Below are positions 46,670 to 57,918 of a stretch of DNA of 64,000 bases, piece by piece. This DNA is from Punica granatum (taxonomy: Eukaryota > Streptophyta > Magnoliopsida > Myrtales > Lythraceae). How positions within the stretch are numbered: the stretch's first letter is position 1; every line of letters starts with the position of its first letter. The stretch covers positions 28,273,122-28,337,121 of the forward strand of contig NC_045129.1 of the NCBI RefSeq assembly GCF_007655135.1, read 5' to 3'. The notes under the pieces were generated by a model. That model searched no databases, was not told the origin of the DNA, and saw only the letters and a program-made list of their open reading frames with translations. Made by a program: the position numbers and the translations under genes.

Positions 46670-49020
46670 AAAATTTCAAATAAATGAAAATTAGAAAACA
46701 AAAGAATAAAAGAAGAATTGAAGGGAGAAGGGGAAGGACAGCAATAGGACCTCACCGGCGGCCAACCCCAACAACCTCAATTGAGAGCCTCGTCGACAGC
46801 CACCGTCCGTACGATCGATGTTACCAATAACCACAATAGTCGTCAGCGACTCCATTATGGCGGTGATGGGCACTGGTGCTGCCTCTACTGCCCTTCCCCA
46901 TTCCAGTTTGATCTCTTGGAGCATTCTCTTATTTCAATATTTCATTTTTTAAATAAATTTTAAATTAAAAAATTATTTCTTGACAAAAAAGTTTAAAAAA
47001 TTGACCAAAAATTGATTGGAGGGCTAAAAGTGACACTATTAAGGATGGTTGAGGATAAGTCTGAGCTCAAATAAAGGCTTAGGACTCTAGCAAAATTAAA
47101 TAAATAAATAAAAGTTTAGGACGAAAATGAAAATTTTAAAAACTTGAGTACTAAATATAACATTTTCTTATACTTATCTCTATTTCTTTTTATTACAAGA
47201 AAAGTCTAAATAAAATAATAAAGGAATGGAAATAAAAAAACTCTGCTCGCTATACTTGGAACTTCTTACTTCCAAACAAGAAATTGGTTCTGTTTGAGAA
47301 TGGAGTTAAATTCCATCACAATTCCACTCTAATTCATTTTTCCCAAATTTAATAACATAATCATTACTATTTTACTTTTTTTATCCTTTTTTGGAAAAAA
47401 AAATTATCTTCAAAATAAATGAAAATTATAAAATAAAAGAATAAAAGAAGAATTGAACAGAGAAGGGGAAGGACGGTGATGGGACCTCACGCAACCTCAA
47501 TTGAGAGCCTCATCGTTAGCCACCCAGTGGCTCAATGCTTTGGAGGCCTAAGGCGAAATATAAAAATGAGGCCTTTTTTTTTTCTTTCTGATAAATTTAC
47601 AAATTTTTTTATTAATTTTTTTTTGAAATTTATGAGATGCAAAATTACTTATTAAGCTTTTATTTTCAATTTCTTATGATATTTCCTTTTCAATTGATGA
47701 CATAGCCAATTCTTTACTTGTTAAAAATTTATAAAGAGCTCCTTTTTTGAGATTGAATTAAACTTTCAATTCTTCTCTTTTTTATTGTTTTGGATAACTA
47801 AATTCGTATTGCCTAGTTGACATATTTACTTATAAACACTATAAAAAAATTCTTACGTGTTACAAACAATAAAATATAAGTATAAACACTTAAAAAACAT
47901 ATATCTATAAACAATATATATTTAATAAATTAAAAAGAATAATCAAAGTTTAGAACAATAGAACCTGATTAATTATGAAATTTGAAGGAGATCACTTGTT
48001 TCAACATGAGAGGATTGCTTCAATTGAAGGGAGTGTAATTTAATAGGAAAGATGAGAAAATAGAATAGTTGTGATAACAATTAGTATTTAAAAGTAAAAC
48101 AACTCCCTTTACAAGAGTCGATTTGAGTGTTAAAACATTTATTGGAAATAGGTAGTTTGAGATAATCAAGGAGATTAACGTTTTAAGGGAGGAGATTAAA
48201 TTACAAAGGTAGTTGGAGACGTTAAATGAGAGAGAAAAGGTAGAGATAATAAAAGAAATTAAGTAAATAATTAGATATGCAAGTTATGATTTATCAATTA
48301 ATAAGTGAGAGAGAAAATTTAGGAGTACTTGATGAGTAATTAGATAATGTTGGCTAATTTAATATAACTGAGGCCCCTTTTTTTATTTGTAAGGCTTTGA
48401 TTGTTAATTAATTTTTGGATTCTTTTCATAATTATAATTATTATATATAATAATTAATAATATTATCACAAACATAAAAATTAGGGGGCCTAATTTTGTG
48501 AGGTCTAAGGCCATTGCCTTCTTGCCAAATGAAAGAGTTGCCTCTGCAGCCATCATCGCCATAATTGAGGTTACTAATAACCACAATGGTTGTTAGCGAC
48601 CCCATTATGACGGTGATGGGCACTGGTGTGGACTCCACTGCCCCCTCGCATTTCCAATTGGAAGCCTTCTTTTATTTGAATATTTTTAAAATAAATTTTA
48701 AATTAAAAAAAATATTTTGACAAAAAAGTTAAAAAAATTGACCAAAAATTGATCGGAGGATTAAAAGTGACACTATTGGGGATGGTTGAGGAAATGTTGG
48801 AGCTCAAATAAAGAATTAGGAGTCTGGCAAAATTAAATAAATTAATAAAGATTTAGGATGCAAATAAAAAAGATTCAAAAATTGAGTACTAAATATAACT
48901 TTCTTTTATACTTTTCTCCATTTCTTTTTGTTAGAAGAAAAGTTTAAATAAAATAATAACCGGAAATAAAAAAGCCCCATTTCCCATACTTGGACCTTCT
49001 TACTTCCAAACGAGAAATAT
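46670..49020. repeat. direct duplication of about 610 bp; second unit split by a hAT-like insertion
   Basis: Unit 1 spans about 46670-47285. Unit 2 is 47395-47524 joined to 48547-49020. Shared landmarks are AAGAATAAAAGAAGAATTGAA, AACCTCAATTGAGAGCCTC, ATTATG.CGGTGATGGGCACT, AGTGACACTATT..GGATGGTTGAGGA and ACTTGGA.CTTCTTACTTCCA. Both units contain the same non-coding sequence. An (AAT)n microsatellite at about 46630-46653 precedes unit 1. Confidence 0.85.
47525..48546. mobile_element. hAT-like insertion, 1022 bp, in the second duplicated unit
   Basis: Its borders are set by comparison with the uninterrupted unit 1 at about 46796. The left end reads CAGTGGCTCAATGC and the reverse complement of the right end reads CAGAGGCAACTCTTTC, a short hAT-like CAGWGGC terminal repeat. 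Flanking 8-bp sequences are TAGCCACC (47517-47524) and CAGCCATC (48547-48554), six of eight matching. GAGGCCT/AGGCCCC-type words occur near both ends. No coding capacity is seen in the AT-rich interior. Confidence 0.65.
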
Positions 49021-49853
49021 ATATTTACATTACCCTTTCTTTCTCCACCATTTTTTACTTTATTAATTAGCAAAAGAAGTTAAGTAGCACTATATTGGCT
49101 TCAACAGAAACATTTTAAAATTATGAGAAATATTGTTTATGTAAGTCTGGAAGATTGAATATTAAAAAGTATATGCATAAGAAAAGCTCTCTCTTTGCCT
49201 TTTACTAATTTTAGAAAAATCTTCAGTTTAAAAAACTATCATCCTTAAAAATATTTTTCAAATGAGAAATGTCATATGAGCGGCACACATCCTCGTTAAA
49301 AGAATCAGGTAGTAGGGATTTCATAATATTCTAATAATGAATTACTCGATTATTTTATTTTATTTTATTTTTTGCTGAATAATAAATGGATTAGTTAAGA
49401 TTTGGCTACGATGTCAAAAGATATCGGACTTCTAGTAATCGTCGCACTCGAACAGGTGAAAATTGTCTCAGAGTAGGGCCCATCCACATGCCAGAATTTC
49501 GGACCGGAGGTTGGATATATCAAGCGGCTCTGGTCCAACAAATGCACAGTGGGATCCACCGACAAATTACCCTTATCCCTTCGCCATTGCCTCCGGTGGA
49601 CCTGACCGCACCAGATCTCCCCTCCTAAAGCTTGCTAAGTAGAGGATCCTAGCATTAGCGATTTAATCAAGCTGGTTAAGCAAAGGCAAATCAGCCTCCT
49701 TCCCCCCTTTTTTTTAACCTATCAGAAAAAAGCCAACCGTTTCTTTTCCTAGAAAAACCCCACATTTGATTTTTCCTTTCCTCCATTACATCACTCGCAA
49801 CTCAATCAAACTCATCCTTTTCGACTTGCTTTATGCCTTGAATTTTATATAAA
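49021..49853. other. intergenic, no gene seen
   Basis: A moderately GC-rich block at about 49435-49630 (GGATCCACCGACAAATTACCC region) stands out but has no usable open frame. The remainder is AT-rich. Confidence 0.4.
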
Positions 49854-50209
49854 GAGTAAACTAATAATTTATTCATCGAAACATTAATATTACATCAAAT
49901 TAGATTTAATTTTTTTTTATTAAATTTTGACAAATTAAGTGTGCATATTCCGTCTGTCTGCCATCCAATAGTGAACAAAAACATCTGATATAACATTATT
50001 TTTTACTTTTTTTTATATTAATTTTGACATTGACATATTAAATATATATCATGTTATTTATTCTGTTGACTTTTTAACTGCATGTAGACAGATAAAATGG
50101 ACAATATAATGTACATTTTGTAGATCAATATTAAAATTGATGTAAAAATTTTCTTGATGTCAGATTTGATGTAATATCGATCTCTTGAGGAGAAATTATT
50201 AGTTTACTC
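49854..50209. mobile_element. Mutator-type MITE, 356 bp, degenerate 9-bp flank repeats
   Basis: The left end GAGTAAACTAATAATTTATT and the reverse-complemented right end GAGTAAACTAATAATTTCTC match, and both continue into GATATTACATCAAAT or AATATTACATCAAAT about 30 bp further in. The 9-bp flanks are TTATATAAA (49845-49853) and TTCTATCAA (50210-50218), seven of nine matching. It shares its termini with the larger element at 57919-59052. Confidence 0.75.
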
Positions 50210-50218
50210 TTCTATCAA

Positions 50219-51600
50219 TCATCGTAATTGATTCAGCTTATAAAGTGAATTATCAATCAAAGCGGGATTAATGTTTATATTCGGTAATTGATACGAATAA
50301 AAATCTCAGTAGAAATATTAATATAGAAAATCCATCCCTCCGAAAGTGGAAGAGAGAGGAGAAAATTTTAGAAAAGTCGACGAGGACAAAATAAGTGGTG
50401 CAAGCAAAAGTTAAAGCCCCACGCTTTTATTTATTCATTGTGATTGCGATTTTGATAGTGATGGGGACAAATTGTTAATTAAAGTTGCATGCTTTGCTAC
50501 CCCCTATCTATATCTATACTACTTTATAGAAAGGCAAAAAAAAAAAAAAATGATCCTTTCTCCATTGGCTCCTCGAAACTAAAGGCAAGATCTTTGGACG
50601 AAATTAGAGCCGCCGCAGCTTCGTGAGGTCATGGTGTGCTTGGTCCGTCCTGCTACGCATCCGCGTCATAAGATTAGAATACAACAAATACAAGAATATG
50701 TTGAATTTCGTCGGCCCTGATGGCCACTTGATCCGATTCTTCATAAACTCTATCGACCGCGTAACTTTCGGCTCTTTTTTTTTTTTTTTCGGTGGTTGCT
50801 TTTGGCTCATTTTGGTTCAACCAATTGCTAATCTTTTGCAATTTGGCAGTCAAAAGTGGAAGGAAAAGGAAGTGAATGATTTGGCAACTACAAGTGTTTT
50901 CGCCTCATTAATTAATGTGAAATCTTGTTGGAGTTCGATTTGGGGTTTGGTAATCAGATAAAGCCCATGCCGGTTTCTGCCTCTTCCTTGACTTTAGCGG
51001 TCATTCGCTCACTTTTTTTTTTAACGTGTACTCAAATATTTAAAAGTTTAATAAATCCAAATTAATTAAGTTTGTTTCAAATTGAGTTATTAAGGGTAAA
51101 AGTTTATTATAATGATCCGTTTGTTTTCAGCGTTAAAATCACAAAAATTTTAACTTTAATTTTAACTCAATCCACTGCACAATAAAAATACACATTTTCC
51201 AAGTAAAAAATTTTAATTCTAACTCAACACACTACACAATATTTTATCATTTTCTACATTTAAAATCAAAATTACTTTAACTCTGAAACCAAACGCACAA
51301 TTATCTTTCATGTGATTTTTTACTTAAGACTGGAACTGATTTCTTATTAGAAAAAATAAATATTGAACCAGCTGAATCAATAATTTCACTGGGGCCATTC
51401 ACTATTTACTAAAGTATTCAGTATTCACACACACGGAGCCAGGGGAGAGAGAGAGAGCGCGGTGATGTTAGTCACTGGGGGAGACTGCACCCGCCTTTTT
51501 TCCTTAGCTTCGTCGCTCTCTCTCCCTCCATGTGACTCACCTCCTTCCTCCTCCTCTAGCCCCGATCCATCTATCCTCCCTCTTCTCTCTCTTCTCTCCC
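50219..51600. other. intergenic with MITE-like repeat at 51118-51300
   Basis: The repeat has ends CGTTTGTTTTCAGCGTTAAAAT and (reverse complement) GCGTTTGGTTTCAGAGTTAAAG. The 112-codon open frame at 50623-50961 shows no family resemblance. A GA/CT-rich promoter-like zone begins near 51440 upstream of the next gene. Confidence 0.45.
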
Positions 51601-51789
51601 TCTCTCCCCATGTCTATATAAATGGGTGAATCTCTCATTTGTTCATTTTCTTTGTTGGGTATCCCAGCTTGATGATCAGACACCCTGTCAGACACAGAGA
51701 ATCGCTCTCTAGCTCAGCTCTAGCACACTTTCCTCCCTCTGCTGGACCAAATCTTGGAAATGGGCAGCCTGTGTTCTTGAAAATCCATT

Positions 51790-51833
<44 letters not shown>

Positions 51834-51845
51834 GAGGAAGCAGAG
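51601..51845 (+). promoter_or_regulatory. core promoter (TATA box) and 5' UTR of the 51846 gene
   Basis: TCTATATAAATGG at 51613-51625 is a strong plant TATA box preceded by a long CT-rich tract (51515-51605). Transcription probably starts near 51650, giving a 5' UTR of about 200 bases with a (GA)n run at 51795-51829. An in-frame ATG at 51672 would add 58 residues coded through the GA repeat. It was rejected because the downstream start yields a clean signal peptide. Confidence 0.7.
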
Positions 51846-54800
51846 ATGAGAGCTTTCTTGGTCTTGCTCTTCTTGGGTCTCTCATGGGCTCCTCTGAGCT
51901 CCGCTTCACCTTCGAGTCCGAAAGATGGGAATTCCGGAAAGGATCCTCTCAAGTTGATCTTGGGTGAGTAACGAAAGGCCCATTTTGATACCGCGTGATT
52001 GTTGTTTGATACTTCGTCCAATGGCCTTTGTTCGGGTGGATGAGGATTCTGTGGAAAGTGATGGGAATTGGGAATAGGCTTTGAAGTTCTACTGCTTTTA
52101 ACTATTTATTTACTGATAATTTGACTGTCCGTTAGACTCTGTCGTGTTCTGTGTTAGGCTCGTTCATGTTGGATGATGAGTTCAGCAAGAAATAAGAAAA
52201 AACAATCAAAGTTTGAACTGTTTTATGGGATCTTTCATTCTATGGACACATTTGTTATGAAGGAAAGAAATGCAAAATCGCAATTTGGATCGGTCGTGGC
52301 TATCAGGCAATATCATTCCGGCATTTTTTTGTCGATTCCTTAGCAAACATCCTCTGAGTTTCTAATGCAATCTTGATGCCTTCATGAAGACACTTGCCTA
52401 GGACAGTGTTTTTGGTCTCCTGAGAAAAGCCTTTAGAGGATTCTGAGATGATGTTGTTACTTTCTCTGTTTTTGTGATTTACTTGTTCCTTTTACAGGGG
52501 GAGAGAATTTGGGGCCACTGAAGAATGGGATCTCGGAGCCTTCTGCACAAGCTCCAGGACCCATGGCAGATGATCAAAACAGCACCATTCTGTTGGCGGC
52601 CAAGAGAACAAACAGGCCCGACATTCTTCATGGATTCAGGCGGTATCGTAATGGTTGGAATATCACCGATCAGCACTATTGGGCTGTAAGTTGCTCTTTT
52701 CCTAATTGTGGTGCTCAAATTTTTTTTTTTTTGGATAATTGTGATGCTCAATTATTCAAAAAGTAATCCAAATAATTTTTAAGTCTTTGCTGGGATTTAG
52801 TGTTTCATAAAGTTCATACACTGGATGAGGATATCATTGTCAAATTATATGTTATTTTTGTTGGATGAGCATAAAGTTCATCCTTGATTTGCTTGAGTGG
52901 GTGATCATGCCTTCTTTTATACACTTTGTTCAACAGGACTGGCCATTTTTATGTACCTTACACAATATTCAGATATCTTAGACTATAATGAATATATTGA
53001 TATAAAAAAAATAACAGGTTTTCTCCCTTGCTGTCCTACTTGCAGTCTGTTGGATTTACGGGTACATTTGCTTTTGTGCTTGCGGTCCTATGGTTCGTTT
53101 TGTTTGGGTTGGCTCTTATGTTCCATTACTGCTGTGGATGGAGATTGAACATCAAAGACAGAGATCTTCACCATTCTCGGAGGATATGCCTTATAATGCT
53201 CATAGTCTTCACATGTGCTGCCTCGTAATGACATTTTACTTTCTACTTATTTACTTTTTTCTGTTTGCGGTTCTCTGCTTTGCTGTTACTTTGATTAATA
53301 AATTTGCCTTATTAGAATAACTTTATTTGTTTCTGCAGGGTCGGGTGCATTCTTCTTTCTGTTGGACAGGATGATTTTCATGGGGAGGTCCTCCACACCC
53401 TGAAGTATGTTGTGAACCAGTCGGATTACACTGTCCAAACCCTGCGCAACGTGACCGACTATTTATCTCTTGCAAAGAACATCAGCGTGGCTCAGATTTT
53501 TCTTCCTTCTAATGTTATGAACGACATCGACAAGTTGAATGTGGACCTCAACTCAGCAGCAGATACTCTGATGGAGAAGACCAGTGAAAACTCTGCCAAA
53601 ATAAGAAAAGTTTTCAATGCAGTGTATGTTAATATTGCCTCTTCCTGGTATACAAAAAGAGTTTTTATGTGTCTCCAGGTGCATGTTGGAGTGCATTGAT
53701 TTATGGGTTCAGAAATTCGAGTTTTTTGCTTTTCATGCAAGGCAATAGATTTTGCTCTTTTGGCCAGTACAAAGCAATAGATTGATTAGGCTTGGTCTTT
53801 TTGATGAATTCTTTTTTTTTTTAATGAAAAAAAATACAATTAAACTACTGGGATAATATAAAGCAATAGATTGATTAGGCTTGGTTGAGTAATAAATGCT
53901 AACTGCAACTTAGCATATGCAAGAGAGGAAAGCGATGTAAAACCCTTTATCAAAATACTGGGATTGCATTGAAAATTACAACTAAACTAGATTACATTTC
54001 TATGCGTTTTTGCAGGCGATCGGCATTAATTACAGTTGCTGCAGTCATGCTTCTCCTGGCCTTGGTTGGACTCTGTATGTATCATATGAGTGTGAGCAAT
54101 AATTATATATATATATATATATATAATCGTTCCTGAATTTTGATTTTACAAATATAATTTCAATTATTTTCTTCTTGATGCTGACTTAGTTACTATTATC
54201 TTGCAGTGCTTTCAATCCTTGGGCATCGTAATGCAATACTTATGTAAGTTGCTATAATTTTAATAGGAGACATCCCTTTTTGCAAATGGCAACTAGCAAA
54301 TGGCAACTATGTGATTTATCTAATTAATTATCTTGTTGCAGATTTGTTGTCAGTGGATGGTTACTTGTTGCTGTCACTTTTGTCCTCTGTGGAGTGTTTG
54401 TGATCTTCAACAAGTAAGATATCGGATCTTGAATATCTTTCGTAGGTTTTCCTTTCCGATATCTGCATTTGCACATTAACCAAAATCCATAAAAGTTAGC
54501 ATAACGTTTTTAAATTCTATGGCCATCTGGTACGATGGAAGAATGTGGCAAAGGAGAATCACATATGAAGCATACTGTCATGGGAACTGCCATTCTGAAA
54601 GGAACTTAAGATCGTATCTCTTTATTGCAGTACAATTGCCGATACGTGTTTGGCAATGCAAGAATGGGTGGAGAACCCTCATGCCGAATCAGCCCTCAGC
54701 AACATCTTGCCATGTGTCGATCAGAAAACCACAAACCAGACCCTCGTACAAAGTAAACAAGTCATCAACGACATGGTCAATGTGGTCAACCAGTTCATAT

Positions 54801-55749
54801 ATACCTATGCGAACACATACCCTTCAAAGGATAGTCATTACTATTACAACCAGTCGGGTCCTATGATGCCTGCTCTCTGCTACCCCTTTGACTCTGAGTT
54901 GCGGGATCGCCAATGCGGGCCTCAAGAAGTTTCCATAGCAAATGCTTCTCTGGTATGGTCTTCTAAGGTCCATGATTCTCGGATTTGATTTCATGTTAGT
55001 TCAGATTCATATAAGTACTGATCTTTGAACGAAACAACTCTTTCTAAGATGGGTTTCACATTCATGTAACCTGAATTTACGTGACTATAGTTAACCCGAT
55101 GCTTATGATGTTCTGTTCCCTTAGCATGAATGACGCCAAACTTACAAAAACCTATGTATAAAGCATATCAAGATGTCATATTTGTTACTGGACCTGGTAT
55201 AGCTATTTGCTTTTCAATATGTTTCAATGTCAAAATGATGGCATCTACACTCTGGGAAACTTTGAACTACGTGATTTCCGTCGGTTCACCTCTTTGTGCA
55301 TGCATTTTCAGGTATGGCAAAATTACACGTGCGAGGTCTCGCCCTTTGGTCTGTGCATAACAGAGGGAAGAGTGACCCCGGAAATATACACCCAGTTGGT
55401 CGGTGCGGTGAACGAGAGCTATGCCCTCGAGCACTACACACCACCCTTGCTCAGCCTTCAGAACTGCAACTTTGTCAGGGACACTTTCCAGGATATCACT
55501 TCAAACTACTGCCCCCCACTCCAGCGCTACCTTAGGATTGTAAATGCGGGATTGGGCCTGATCTCGATTGGGGTCTTGCTCTGTTTGCTTCTTTGGACTT
55601 TCTATGCGAACCGCCCCCAAAGGGAGGAAGTGTTTGCAAAGATGAGATTGTCTTTGCCTACAAAGGGCTGTGATGGTTCCAAGAGTAGGCATAAGAGCTG
55701 CGGTAATGGTGATCAGAATGGACCATCTACTGCTGATACTGCTGTTTAG
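51846..55749 (+). CDS. plant tweety-like / 'plasma membrane fusion protein'-type five-TM membrane protein
   Basis: Nine exons give 565 residues: 51846-51963, 52498-52685, 53046-53224, 53339-53623, 54016-54074, 54207-54243, 54342-54413, 54631-54952 and 55312-55749. All are GT-AG with frame kept. A signal peptide (about 1-21, MRAFLVLLFLGLSWAPLSSA) is followed by a luminal or extracellular segment with RRYRNGWNITDQHYWASVGF. Membrane spans lie at about 103-132, 146-170, 258-284, 286-310 and 493-519. Two large non-membrane loops (about 171-257 and 313-490) carry several N-glycosylation sequons and cysteines (for example NYTCEVSPFGLCI). The short tail is basic. The layout, with five spans and two long glycosylated loops, recalls animal tweety proteins and matches a plant family often labelled plasma membrane fusion protein. 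No function is established by sequence. Confidence 0.88.
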
Positions 55750-56579
55750 TTTAGTTTAGTTTAGTTTCAGATTTATGTTAGAGGTAGAAGTCTTACTGAG
55801 GGACACCACAAGGATTTTCTTCTTTGTTCCGGTTTGGGAGATCCCTCTATCCTCTCAAAAGGGGAAGAAACCAAGTGAGGCGAAGCGTCACTTTGAGTTT
55901 GGTGGAGAAGCAATATACGGCCATTTTCGTATGATCTTTCTTGTCAGCAACATGCATAGTGAGAAAGCAAATCGATTGTTTGATGGAAGGTTTAACTGTT
56001 CCGTGTTGAAGGATCAAATCCTGCTATAGACAAGCTGAAAGCTATAGCAAATGGATGTTGCCTTCTTATATCGTGTTACATACCAGGCGGCTGAAACAGG
56101 GTGCGAAAGGTAAGATGTCAGGGGGAAAGCTAAGTTTTTGAGATGGTAGGAGTTCCTACTGGAGAGTTAACATTTCTTAGGCGGGCATCATCTGATGCCC
56201 CAGCTAATCGTAATGCCAAAAACTCTCCAGTAGAACTGCAAGTGTGGATGTATTTTCATTTCTGAAATGCTTTATGACTAGTTCTGAATGCAACCGGGTG
56301 CAATGTAATATCGCCCAGGATCAGCAACTGATAACTTTTGCCCCAATCGAAAATTTTGGTCAATTTCATCGGCAACTTGATAAAAGAAACTGACTCGATT
56401 TTCTGGCGTAAGCAGATCAAGTGATATCATGATATTACTGTGTGAGTATACAAGGAAGAGAACCAACCTGAAAGTATGGAACATCTCGAACGCATTCGAC
56501 TCTCTATCAGATATAAAACTATGGAGTACCAATTCACAGATCAACAAATTAAAATGAAAACTCGAAGAAGGCGGCAGCA
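55750..56579. other. convergent 3' UTRs, no other gene seen
   Basis: The interval between the two convergent genes holds the 3' UTR of the plus-strand gene (to about 56030 or further) and the 3' UTR of the minus-strand gene. A short (TTTAG)n run of about four units starts at the plus-strand stop codon (55746-55767). It resembles the telomere unit TTTAGGG but lacks the GG, so it is a simple repeat. Confidence 0.55.
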
Positions 56580-57668
56580 TCAGAAGATGTGCACGAAGAT
56601 GGCCGTGATCACGATCATCGCCTTGAAATTCTTCATTGCAACCGCATTATTTCCCTGACCGTTTCCACCAGTAGGTGGATATGACCCATCTCCTCCCTTC
56701 CGGTTGCTCCCCTCGAGAAGGTCACCGACTCCGTGGACAACAATCCACTCGTTCTTGTACAGCTCAGGGCGGACAATCGGAACCTTATTGACCATCAGCT
56801 TATTATCATTTGATTTCGTGACATGAACCCTGAACCCTTTACGGTAAGTCGGTATTGCAACCGCCCCATTCTCGATATCGACCAGATCTCCCCACAAGAG
56901 CCTGCAAGGGACGGTGTGTTGGAGAAAGATTGAGGGGTACTCGCCGAAATTCCGGACTCTTTTGGTGATCGATTCATCTATCGGGGCAAAAATTGTCAGC
57001 AGAGTTGCTGGGTTCTCGATACCGAGCAGTTGCATCCCGAGGATCGAAGCCATCACTGAGTATCCTGAAGATCTCATCACCTTCGAGGCCTTCTCGAACA
57101 AGTTATCTGCTTTAAAGTTAAAACCAGACTTCTGGCTATTCTTTATGGAGGACGCACAGAGAAGGTTGGGTGTGCGGTGGCCCTGGATCGGGACGGGGAG
57201 CTGGAAGCTCGAGTTGAAGAACTCATCAGCCCCGAAGACGACCAGCGAACCGTCGGAATAGAGTGGAGAATTGGTGATCCTGACGCCGTTGAGGGAGACG
57301 CGGGCGTCGCGGGGCAGAGTGGTGACGACAAGGGAGCGGTTCTCGAGGACAGTGGGGATCTCGGTGCCGAAGGGGAGGGAGCGGAGGAACTGGGAGGAGA
57401 GGGAGAGATCGGAGAAGTGGAATTGGAGGAGGGAGAGGGAGGGCTGGCCGGAGCGGGAGAAGGCGGAGTCGCGAGGGGAGAAGACGGTGAGGGAAGGCGA
57501 GGGGGGAATGATGTGGGTGTCGGAGATGAGGTCGAGGGTGAGGCCCATGGAGGAGAAGTGGGCGTCGGAGAGTACCTCGGCGGCTTTCTGGAGGTTCTCG
57601 GCGGGAGAGGTGACGGCAGAGGTGGAAGAGAGGAGGAGGAGAGAGAAGAAGAGTGGGGCTGCCGCCAT
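56580..57668 (-). CDS. fasciclin-like arabinogalactan protein (FLA19/20/21-type), two FAS1 domains
   Basis: A single exon encodes 362 residues. A hydrophobic signal peptide (about 1-19) leads into a first FAS1 domain (about 27-150) with the H1-type motif LTVFSPRDSAF near 60-70 and a second (about 185-320) with LLTIFAPIDESI near 223-234. Between them are N-glycosylation sequons (NRS, NSS). A Gly/Pro/Ser-rich linker (about 322-343) precedes a C-terminal hydrophobic tail (AMIVITAIFVHIF) that could be a GPI-anchor signal, although it is short. There are few classical Ala-Pro or Ser-Pro arabinogalactan repeats, as in the divergent FLA19-21 group. The product is expected at the plasma membrane or cell wall with an adhesion role known for the family. 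Confidence 0.9.
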   Translation of the reverse strand: MAAAPLFFSLLLLSSTSAVTSPAENLQKAAEVLSDAHFSSMGLTLDLISDTHIIPPSPSLTVFSPRDSAFSRSGQPSLSLLQFHFSDLSLSSQFLRSLPFGTEIPTVLENRSLVVTTLPRDARVSLNGVRITNSPLYSDGSLVVFGADEFFNSSFQLPVPIQGHRTPNLLCASSIKNSQKSGFNFKADNLFEKASKVMRSSGYSVMASILGMQLLGIENPATLLTIFAPIDESITKRVRNFGEYPSIFLQHTVPCRLLWGDLVDIENGAVAIPTYRKGFRVHVTKSNDNKLMVNKVPIVRPELYKNEWIVVHGVGDLLEGSNRKGGDGSYPPTGGNGQGNNAVAMKNFKAMIVITAIFVHIF

Positions 57669-57795
57669 TGATGGAGCTCAGCTCAGAGCTTTCACGGGGT
57701 TTCGGTGACTCTGTCGTCGGGAGCAGAGCATAGGGGAGTTTGTTTCTGATTGGGGAAGGTTTTGGCGGGAAATGAGATGACACGTGGCAGGGATC
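57669..57795 (-). promoter_or_regulatory. FLA promoter with G-box, E2F-like and CCAAT motifs
   Basis: Palindromic CACGTG (within ACACGTGGCA) lies at 57781-57786. TTTCCCGCC on the minus strand (about 57763-57771) resembles an E2F site. CCAATCAG on the minus strand (about 57747-57754) is a CCAAT box. All fall within about 120 bp of the start codon. I see no convincing TATA box, so initiation may be TATA-less. Confidence 0.5.
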
Positions 57796-57918
57796 ACACC
57801 CGGGGAATGGGAGTTTGTTAGTTGTTAGACACTGCTAATAAGATGACGAAATTGCCCCTTCGTGGATTTAGTACCCGTTCGTGATATTTTTCATTTACGG
57901 GGGCCATAGTTAATAGTT

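Noticed and set aside
50623..50961. 112-codon plus-strand open frame
   Set aside because: It has a homopolymer-derived Phe run and no recognisable domain. It is more likely chance in intergenic DNA.
51672..51845. Upstream in-frame ATG extending the five-TM protein by 58 residues
   Set aside because: The extension is coded through a GA microsatellite and would bury the signal peptide. The downstream ATG at 51846 gives a typical signal sequence.
55746..55767. Telomere-like repeat
   Set aside because: The unit is TTTAG without the GG of the plant telomere repeat and only about four copies occur at a stop codon.
57177..57783. Long plus- and minus-strand frames of 145-185 codons overlapping the FLA gene
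   Set aside because: They are shadows in the GC-rich first FAS1 domain, with low-complexity Gly/Glu or Pro/Leu products.
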